Shown here piece by piece: positions 13,780 through 18,861 of a stretch of 18,861 bases of DNA. The DNA is from an uncultured Lentisphaeria bacterium (GTDB lineage: Bacteria > Verrucomicrobiota > Lentisphaeria > Victivallales > UBA1829), in NCBI GenBank assembly GCA_905197955.1, contig CAJKAR010000056.1, forward strand, positions 1-18,861, read 5' to 3'. The first letter of the stretch is position 1, and every line of letters starts with the position of its first letter. Below the pieces are notes generated by a model. It did no database searches, was not told where the DNA came from, and saw only the letters and a list, made by a program, of their open reading frames with translations. Both the position numbers and the translations under genes were made by a program.

Positions 13780-15198
13780 ATGCCGTTAAAATTGAAATTC
13801 CCGCGTCCGGAAGCGCCATCGCCGATGTTTTCGGCAGCTCTTGCCATCGTGAAGGTCCTCCGGGACCACGGACGAAAGGCATTCTTTGCCGGCGGGGCCG
13901 CACGCGACATGCTCCTCGGCAGAGCCCCTCACGATATCGACATAGCCACATCAGCCCGTCCGGAAGAGATTCAGAGCTGGTTCGAAAAGACCTGCGCCAT
14001 CGGCGCGTCATTCGGGGTCGTGACCGTTCTTCAGGACGGCTTCTCCTTTGAAACGGCAACTCTCCGGGAGGAGCGGGAATATCTTGACGGCAGACGTCCG
14101 GAAAAAGTCTTCTACACTGATGACGAACAGCTGGATGTCGCCCGCCGCGACTTCACAGTCAACGGAATTCTCTACGATCCGCTCGAAGAAGAAATGCTCG
14201 ACTTCGTCGGCGGGACAGAAGATCTGCGACGCGGCATTCTCCGAACCATCGGAAATCCCGAACGCCGCTTTTCCGAAGATTATCTCCGCATTCTGCGAGC
14301 CGCCCGTTTTGCCGTCCGCCTTGGATTCGAACTCGAAAAGGCCACAGAGCTGGCAATGACGGCACTCGCCCCGAAACTGAAACATCTTTCCGGGGAACGG
14401 ATCCGCGACGAACTCGAAAAAATGCTTCTGGGTCCGCACCCGGCCCATGCGTTCCGACTAATGCAGAAAACCGGAATTCTCAAAATCGTGCTTCCGGAAG
14501 TCTCCGCTCTGGAAGGAGTGGAACAGCCGCCGGAGCACCATCCGGAAGGCGATGTGTTCACACACACCATGCTGATGCTGGAAAAGATGTGTCATCCAAC
14601 CAGGGAACTTGCCTGGAGCGTTCTGCTTCATGATATCGGAAAAAAAGCCACAGCGGCACTCGGCAGAGATGGAAACGTGCACTTTTACGGACACGAAAAA
14701 ACCGGATCGGAAATGTCCGCCGTCATACTGAGCCGACTGAAATGTTCCTCCGCACTGATTACCGCCGTGGAGAAGTGCGTTGCGGGGCACATGCGTTTCG
14801 CGTTTGTGGACCGGATGAAACGCTCGACCTGGCTGAAAATGATCGGCGCCCCCACCTTCCCGACGGAAATGGAACTGAACCGTGTCGACTGCGCCTCCTG
14901 TCACGGCAAAATGGACGGCTATCTGCTGATGCTGGACCGCTGGATCGCGCTTGCCGACAAACCCGCACTGCCGCCATTGCCGATCAACGGGAACGATCTG
15001 ATCCGTCTCGGATTCCGTCCCGGCGTCAGACTGGGTCTGCTTCTGGGGGAACTGCGGGATCTCTTTCTGGAAGGGGTCCTCACCACGCGGGAAGAACTCC
15101 TGGAGCATGCCCGCAGAGAGCTTCCGCCGGACGCCCCGGAATCTCCCATCCGCCAGAAACAGAAGCGAAAAGCAAGAAATCTTCCGGACAGCCCTTGA
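13780..15198 (+). CDS. cca: CCA-adding tRNA nucleotidyltransferase with HD domain
   Basis: A 472-residue class II nucleotidyltransferase that adds or repairs the CCA end of tRNAs. The head domain has FFAGGAARDMLLGRAPHDID (35-54), where the two metal-binding aspartates are D52 and D54, and RRDFTVNGI (122-130). The neck has ERRFSEDYLRILRAARFA (161-178), and an HD metal-binding motif follows at LLHDIGK (282-288, H284-D285). The C-terminal segment PINGNDLIRLGF resembles the tail of HD-containing bacterial CCA enzymes. A- or CC-adding specificity cannot be told. A GTG at 13762 is in frame, but GGAAAGAG at 13764-13771 lies eight bases before the ATG at 13780, which is therefore chosen. No convincing terminator follows. 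Confidence 0.93.
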   Translation: MPLKLKFPRPEAPSPMFSAALAIVKVLRDHGRKAFFAGGAARDMLLGRAPHDIDIATSARPEEIQSWFEKTCAIGASFGVVTVLQDGFSFETATLREEREYLDGRRPEKVFYTDDEQLDVARRDFTVNGILYDPLEEEMLDFVGGTEDLRRGILRTIGNPERRFSEDYLRILRAARFAVRLGFELEKATELAMTALAPKLKHLSGERIRDELEKMLLGPHPAHAFRLMQKTGILKIVLPEVSALEGVEQPPEHHPEGDVFTHTMLMLEKMCHPTRELAWSVLLHDIGKKATAALGRDGNVHFYGHEKTGSEMSAVILSRLKCSSALITAVEKCVAGHMRFAFVDRMKRSTWLKMIGAPTFPTEMELNRVDCASCHGKMDGYLLMLDRWIALADKPALPPLPINGNDLIRLGFRPGVRLGLLLGELRDLFLEGVLTTREELLEHARRELPPDAPESPIRQKQKRKARNLPDSP

Positions 15199-15269
15199 CA
15201 ATCTGCCCTTGCAGAGCCATATTAAAGAATCTTTTGTGCGGAAAGTAAAGAGAAAAATAAAAAAAATAC

Positions 15270-15297
15270 TTGCGAAACGAAAATAAACGGCTATATT
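15270..15297 (+). promoter_or_regulatory. Predicted promoter of the rplU-purC-metXW operon
   Basis: TTGCGA (15270-15275) and TATATT (15292-15297) are 16 bp apart in the AT-rich gap after cca. Transcription would begin near 15305, leaving a leader of about 30 bases, which seems too short for a structured L21 leader. Confidence 0.55.
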
Positions 15298-15334
15298 AAT
15301 AAGCTCTGTAACGTAAAACAACAGGAGTTTTATC

Positions 15335-15643
15335 ATGTACGCAATCATAAGCACAGGCGGCAAGCAGCTCAAAGTCACGAATGACGAGGTTGTCGCAGTT
15401 GAACGGATCGCAGGCAATGCCGGCGACAAGGTGGTATTTGATCAGGTTCTCGCAGTCGGAGAAGGCGCTTCTCTGAACGTCGGCACCCCGACCGTTGCGG
15501 GAGCAAAAGTGGAAGCCGAAATCGTGAAACACTTCCGCGGCCCGAAACTCATTGCTTTCAAAATCAAACGCCGTAAAGGCTACCGCCTGCGCAAAGGGCA
15601 CAGACAGGAACTCACCAGAGTCAAAATTCTTTCTGTGGGGTAA
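15335..15643 (+). CDS. rplU: Large-subunit ribosomal protein L21
   Basis: A 102-residue protein of normal L21 length. It begins MYAIISTGGKQLKV and ends with the basic RNA-binding segment HFRGPKLIAFKIKRRKGYR followed by KGHRQELTRVKI, both diagnostic. L21 binds 23S rRNA early in large-subunit assembly. AGGAG (15323-15327) lies seven bases before the ATG. The usual bacterial neighbour rpmA (L27) is not downstream; instead purC begins six bases after the stop. Confidence 0.97.
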   Translation: MYAIISTGGKQLKVTNDEVVAVERIAGNAGDKVVFDQVLAVGEGASLNVGTPTVAGAKVEAEIVKHFRGPKLIAFKIKRRKGYRLRKGHRQELTRVKILSVG

Positions 15644-15649
15644 TCTGCC

Positions 15650-16549
15650 ATGCGTTATGATGCAAACGGAGCTTTGCTTGAAACCGAAATCCCGGGAATG
15701 AAACCGGTTCACCGCGGAAAAGTTCGCGATATTTATGACATGGGCGACAGTCTCCTTTTTGTGGCGACCGACCGCATCAGTGCATTCGATTGCGTAATGC
15801 CGAACGGCATCCCCGACAAGGGCCGCGTCCTGACCGCGATGTCCCTGTTCTGGTTCAAACTCTTTTCCTGGGCGCCGAATCATGTTCTCTGCTCCGATGC
15901 ATCGAAGTTTCCCGCCGCTCTCCGGGCCGTCGAAAAAGATCTCGCCGGCCGCTCGCTTCTCGTGAAAAAGGCCAAAACCATTCCTCTTGAATGCATTGTG
16001 CGCGGATATATCACCGGAAGCGGCTGGAAGTCCTATCAGAAAGACGGAACGGTTTGCGGACACAAACTCCGCGCCGGATACCGTCAGGCGGAAAAACTCG
16101 ATCAGGCTCTCTTCACCCCCTCCACCAAAGCCGATGAGGGGCACGATGAAAACATCTCCGTGGAAGAAGCCGGAAGACTCGTCGGCGAAGCAAAAGCCAA
16201 ACGGGTGGAAGAACTTGCACTCCGCCTTTACAACGAAGCGGCAGATCATGCGGAAAAATGCGGAATCATTCTCGCTGATACCAAGTTCGAATTCGGAGAA
16301 TACAACGGAGAAATTATTGTCATCGACGAAGTCCTGACTCCGGATTCCAGCCGTTTCTGGCCGAAAAGCGACTATAAGGTCGGTGGTTCTCCGGTCAGTC
16401 TTGACAAACAGTTCGTGCGCGATTATCTCGAAAGCCTCGACTGGGACAAGACTCCTCCGGCTCCCGCTCTGCCGAATGACATTGTTTTCAAAACCAGAGA
16501 AAAATATCTGGAAGCACTCAAGGCGATTTCGGGCGAAACACTTCCCTGA
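15650..16549 (+). CDS. purC: Phosphoribosylaminoimidazole-succinocarboxamide synthase
   Basis: SAICAR synthetase of 299 residues, which condenses CAIR with aspartate using ATP in purine synthesis. Signature segments are HRGKVRDIYD (21-30), ATDRISAFDCVMPNG (39-53), ECIVRGYITGSGWKSY (114-129), FTPSTKADEGHDENIS (155-170), LADTKFEFG (208-216) and DEVLTPDSSRFWP (226-238). The length matches the ~300-residue form found in actinobacteria, yeast and several other bacterial groups rather than the ~240-residue E. coli form. It lies six bases after rplU with a GGGG-rich ribosome binding site overlapping the rplU stop, so co-transcription is likely. The gap to metX is 32 bp with no terminator. Confidence 0.97.
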   Translation: MRYDANGALLETEIPGMKPVHRGKVRDIYDMGDSLLFVATDRISAFDCVMPNGIPDKGRVLTAMSLFWFKLFSWAPNHVLCSDASKFPAALRAVEKDLAGRSLLVKKAKTIPLECIVRGYITGSGWKSYQKDGTVCGHKLRAGYRQAEKLDQALFTPSTKADEGHDENISVEEAGRLVGEAKAKRVEELALRLYNEAADHAEKCGIILADTKFEFGEYNGEIIVIDEVLTPDSSRFWPKSDYKVGGSPVSLDKQFVRDYLESLDWDKTPPAPALPNDIVFKTREKYLEALKAISGETLP

Positions 16550-16581
16550 AATTGTCCGGATCGAATCGGGGAGCTGGATTG

Positions 16582-17721
16582 ATGAACCCGGATCAACTGA
16601 AAAACAGCGTAGGAATCGTCACTCCCCGCAATTTTGTCATCGAAGAAGGACTCAAACTGCAATGCGGTCAGGTTCTGGCTCCGATTACCCTCTGTTATGA
16701 AGTCTACGGCACATTATCTAAAAACGCAGATAATGCCATTCTCATTGAACATGCCCTCTCCGGAGATGCCCATGTTGCCGGATATCACTCTCCGGATGAT
16801 GAAAAGCCGGGCTGGTGGGAAACCATGGTCGGACCCGGCAAGACGTTTGATACCAATAAGTATTTCATTGTCTGTTCCAACATCATCGGAGGGTGTTCCG
16901 GATCGACCGGTCCGAGTTCCATCAATCCGAAAACGGGCAAACGCTACGGCATGGATTTCCCGCTTGTGACCATTGCCGATATGGTCCATGCGCAGAAAAA
17001 ACTGATGGATCATCTGAAAATCAAGAAGTGGCTCTGTGTCGCAGGGGGATCCATGGGCGGAATGCAGGTGCTACGCTGGGCACTGCTTTATCCGGATTGT
17101 CTTGTCAGCGCGATTCCGATTGCAACGTCCTCGCGCATCTCACCGCAGTCGATCGCATTCAACTGGGTCGGCAGAGAAGCAATCATGAGCGATCCGGCAT
17201 GGAACAACGGAAATTATGAGGAACAGCCTGACAAAGGCCTTGCCATTGCCCGGATGCTTGCGCATATCACTTATCTGAGCGAAGAATCCATGCGCCGCAA
17301 ATTCGGCAGAAAACTTCAGTTTTCCAAAGACTATTCCTTTGATTTCGACAAGGATTTCAGTGTGGAAAGCTATCTGGAACATCAGGGAATGCGGTTCGTG
17401 GAACGCTTCGATGCGAACTCCTATCTCTATATCACGCGCGCCATTGATTATTTCGACGTGACCGACAAGACCGGAGGAGATATGGCGAAAGGTCTTGAAA
17501 AAATGAAATGCAAATGTCTCGTGGTCTCCTTCACAAGCGACTGGCTCTTCCCGCCGGAACAGTCCAGGGAAATGGTCCGCGGCATGTTGAAAAACGGACT
17601 CGATGTTTCCTACTGCAATATCGAATCCAGTTATGGTCACGATGCGTTTCTTCTGGAAGACGACACCCTCGGAAGACTCGTTTCCAACTTCCTTTCCAAC
17701 TTGGAGCCGGATAAAGAATGA
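16582..17721 (+). CDS. metX: Homoserine O-acetyltransferase (MetX-type)
   Basis: A 379-residue alpha/beta-hydrolase-fold acyltransferase that activates homoserine for methionine synthesis. Recognisable segments are ALSGDAHVAG (58-67), IIGGCSGSTGPSSINP (101-116) and the nucleophile elbow GGSMGG with S157. The other triad residues are D320 (TSDWLFPP) and H353 (YGHDAFL). The choice between acetyl and succinyl donor cannot be made by eye, since some MetX-fold enzymes use succinyl-CoA. A TTG at 16552 is in frame, but GGGGAG (16568-16573) lies eight bases before the ATG at 16582, which is preferred. Its stop overlaps metW in an ATGA junction. Confidence 0.94.
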   Translation: MNPDQLKNSVGIVTPRNFVIEEGLKLQCGQVLAPITLCYEVYGTLSKNADNAILIEHALSGDAHVAGYHSPDDEKPGWWETMVGPGKTFDTNKYFIVCSNIIGGCSGSTGPSSINPKTGKRYGMDFPLVTIADMVHAQKKLMDHLKIKKWLCVAGGSMGGMQVLRWALLYPDCLVSAIPIATSSRISPQSIAFNWVGREAIMSDPAWNNGNYEEQPDKGLAIARMLAHITYLSEESMRRKFGRKLQFSKDYSFDFDKDFSVESYLEHQGMRFVERFDANSYLYITRAIDYFDVTDKTGGDMAKGLEKMKCKCLVVSFTSDWLFPPEQSREMVRGMLKNGLDVSYCNIESSYGHDAFLLEDDTLGRLVSNFLSNLEPDKE

Positions 17722-18344
17722 CGGAAATCAGACTCAATCATGATACCATTCTCTCCCGCAAGGATCTTGAAACAATCGCTTCCATGATTCCCGGGAAATC
17801 GCGTATTCTCGACCTCGGTTGCGGTTCCGGACGACTGTTGAAGTTTCTGGCTCAGCTCAAAGAGGCCAAAGTCATGGGCGTTGAAAAGGAACAGGACAAG
17901 GTCATCGAATGCACTGGACGCGGAGTTCCGGTGATTCAAGCAGACCTCAACGGCGGACTGCCGGATTTCGCTGACAACAGTTATGATTTTGTGATCCTGA
18001 GCCAGACCCTTCAGGCGGTAAAACGGCCGGATCTCCTGCTCGATGAGATGTTCCGTGTCGGAAAAACCGGAATTATCAGCTTCATCAATTTCGGTCACTG
18101 TTCCGCACGAAAACAACTCCTCTTCGGCGATATGCCCGAAACAAAAACTCTCCCGTGGAAATGGTACGACACACCCAATATCCACCTCGCAACCATCGCC
18201 GACTTCCGCAGACTCTGCAAGCAGAAGGAGATCCGCATCCTCCGGGAAATTCCGCTCACTCAGGACGGAGATCCTTTCGCGTTCCTCGCTGGAATCTGGC
18301 CGAATCTATTCTCTTCCACCTGCGTCTTTATCCTCGAAAAATGA
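17718..18344 (+). CDS. metW: MetW-type methyltransferase-like protein
   Basis: A 208-residue protein with the SAM-binding motif ILDLGCGSGRLL (30-41), QADLNGGLPDF (75-84) and the MetW segment TPNIHLATIADFRRLC (152-167). MetW is consistently encoded beside MetX and is needed for methionine synthesis in several bacteria; it is thought to act with MetX rather than as a general methyltransferase. The ATGA overlaps at both ends (with metX and with the following DUF2752-type gene) point to translational coupling. The length is normal. Confidence 0.94.
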   Translation: MTEIRLNHDTILSRKDLETIASMIPGKSRILDLGCGSGRLLKFLAQLKEAKVMGVEKEQDKVIECTGRGVPVIQADLNGGLPDFADNSYDFVILSQTLQAVKRPDLLLDEMFRVGKTGIISFINFGHCSARKQLLFGDMPETKTLPWKWYDTPNIHLATIADFRRLCKQKEIRILREIPLTQDGDPFAFLAGIWPNLFSSTCVFILEK

Positions 18345-18745
18345 CGCGCGGGAAACTGATTTATATTCTCTCAACCACGGCCGGAATCCTCGCTCTGATC
18401 CTGCTTTACTTTGTCAATCCGGAAAAAATGGGACTCGAACTCTGCTTCTCCCGCCGCTTTTTTCATTTCTATTGCGCCGGATGCGGTGCAACACGCGCAA
18501 CTTACGCCCTACTGCATGGAAATTTCATCGCGGCTCTGCGATATAATCCGGTTTATGTTTTGATTCTCATTCCTCTGTTTGCTTACCTTTGGACTCTGCT
18601 CGGAATTCAAACTTTTTCCAAAAATCGTTTCCGTCTGCCCCTCCCCGGATTCCGCTGGGCGGTGGCATTGCTGGTCCTTCTCATTCTCTACTCCCTGTTG
18701 CGAAATCTGCCTTTCGAACTGTTTCAGGGATGGAAACCGGTATAA
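18341..18745 (+). CDS. Small DUF2752-type membrane protein
   Basis: A 134-residue integral membrane protein with three predicted helices (about 5-24, 65-88 and 104-122). Between helices 1 and 2 is YCAGCGATRATYALLHGNF (44-62), including a C-x-x-C pair (C45, C48) followed by G-A-T-R, and then ALRYNP. This is the conserved core of the DUF2752 family, whose function is unknown. The ATG at 18341 overlaps the metW stop (ATGA). The frame is open further upstream to 18155, but that part lies inside metW and reads as a basic shadow sequence. Co-translation with metXW is likely; a direct role in methionine synthesis is not implied. Confidence 0.85.
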   Translation: MTRGKLIYILSTTAGILALILLYFVNPEKMGLELCFSRRFFHFYCAGCGATRATYALLHGNFIAALRYNPVYVLILIPLFAYLWTLLGIQTFSKNRFRLPLPGFRWAVALLVLLILYSLLRNLPFELFQGWKPV

Positions 18746-18777
18746 GGGAGAGCAGGCATTGTTTCTGCCGGATTTAA

Positions 18778-18828
18778 GTTGGTGGCTTCTCGCCCCCAAC
18801 ACCCCTTCGGCAGGACCATCGGCCCTGC
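18778..18828. repeat. Two adjacent hairpins, candidate intergenic repeat element
   Basis: The first hairpin is GTTGG-T-GGC, a five-base loop, then GCC-C-CCAAC (18778-18800), with one internal mismatch. The second is GCAGG and CCTGC (18810-18814 and 18824-18828). Read on the minus strand, the block has the layout of GC-rich double-hairpin repeats that occur in many copies in some bacterial genomes. Only one copy is present here, so repeat status is an inference. No coding frame is apparent in 18746-18861. Confidence 0.45.
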
Positions 18829-18835
18829 ACCCGTC

Positions 18836-18856
18836 GCAAAAAATTTAATTTTTTGC
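18836..18856. repeat. AT-rich perfect palindrome at the right end
   Basis: GCAAAAAATT and AATTTTTTGC (18836-18845 and 18847-18856) flank a single T, giving a 10-bp perfect stem on either strand. A one-base loop is sterically poor, so the inner pairs would open. It may be the end of the neighbouring hairpin repeat or a weak bidirectional terminator for the metXW operon. Confidence 0.4.
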
Positions 18857-18861
18857 TCCCA

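Noticed and set aside
15199..15334. A terminator for cca or an L21 leader structure
   Set aside because: Only tiny stems (CTGC/GCAG, 4 bp) occur after cca with no T tract, and the predicted leader of rplU is about 30 bases, too short for a known L21 leader motif.
14458..16249. Long minus-strand frames (323 and 317 codons) opposite cca, rplU and purC
   Set aside because: They are antisense to three conserved genes and run through the rplU promoter region; the translations show no family signature.
1..18861. CRISPR arrays, tRNA/rRNA genes, insertion sequences or prophage genes
   Set aside because: No spaced direct repeats, cloverleaf sequences, rRNA signatures or transposase/integrase proteins were found on either strand.

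Overview
This window is a bacterial chromosome segment with densely packed genes on both strands. I see no plasmid, phage or transposase genes, no tRNA or rRNA gene, and no CRISPR array. The best taxonomic guess from sequence alone is the Lentisphaerota (Victivallis-like) or a neighbouring PVC lineage. The pointers are a LacI regulator translationally coupled to a prepilin-like protein with an H-X9-DG motif, an exported glycoside hydrolase beside it, a long FAD oxidoreductase with HEAT-like repeats, and a purC of the ~300-residue type. This placement is an inference; no database search was possible.

Region 1 (1-5245, plus strand) is a carbohydrate-utilisation locus. It has a LacI-family regulator with a palindromic operator just upstream of its own ribosome binding site. 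The prepilin-like protein (ATGA overlap) and a 1064-residue secreted clan GH-A hydrolase with duplicated N-terminal modules follow, and a strong intrinsic terminator ends the unit. Region 2 (5246-5550) is a gap that appears to hold the decayed 3' end of a lost gene.

Region 3 (5551-11000) looks like a sugar-acid catabolism locus. An FAD oxidoreductase and an IclR regulator run leftward. KDPG aldolase and 2-keto-3-deoxygluconate kinase run rightward and end at a clear terminator. The AT-rich gap between the two arms contains two copies of an 11-bp palindrome, 30 bp apart, that cover the leftward promoter. IclR is the natural candidate to bind them.

Region 4 (11119-13688, minus) is a housekeeping operon: nadD, rsfS, an unrecognised acidic protein, and a metallophosphoesterase. 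Region 5 (13780-15198, plus) is a tRNA nucleotidyltransferase gene divergent from nadD, with predicted promoters that overlap face to face. Region 6 (15270-18745, plus) is a mixed housekeeping operon: rplU (L21, without L27 after it), purC, metX, metW and a small DUF2752-type membrane protein. The last three are linked by ATGA overlaps. The window closes with a non-coding stretch of two adjacent hairpins and an AT palindrome, which resembles an intergenic repeat.

The most unusual items are the regulator/prepilin/hydrolase unit, the dual-palindrome switch between the oxidoreductase and aldolase arms, the oxidoreductase architecture, the pseudogene tail at 5322-5495, the L21 gene separated from L27, and the hairpin pair at the right end.
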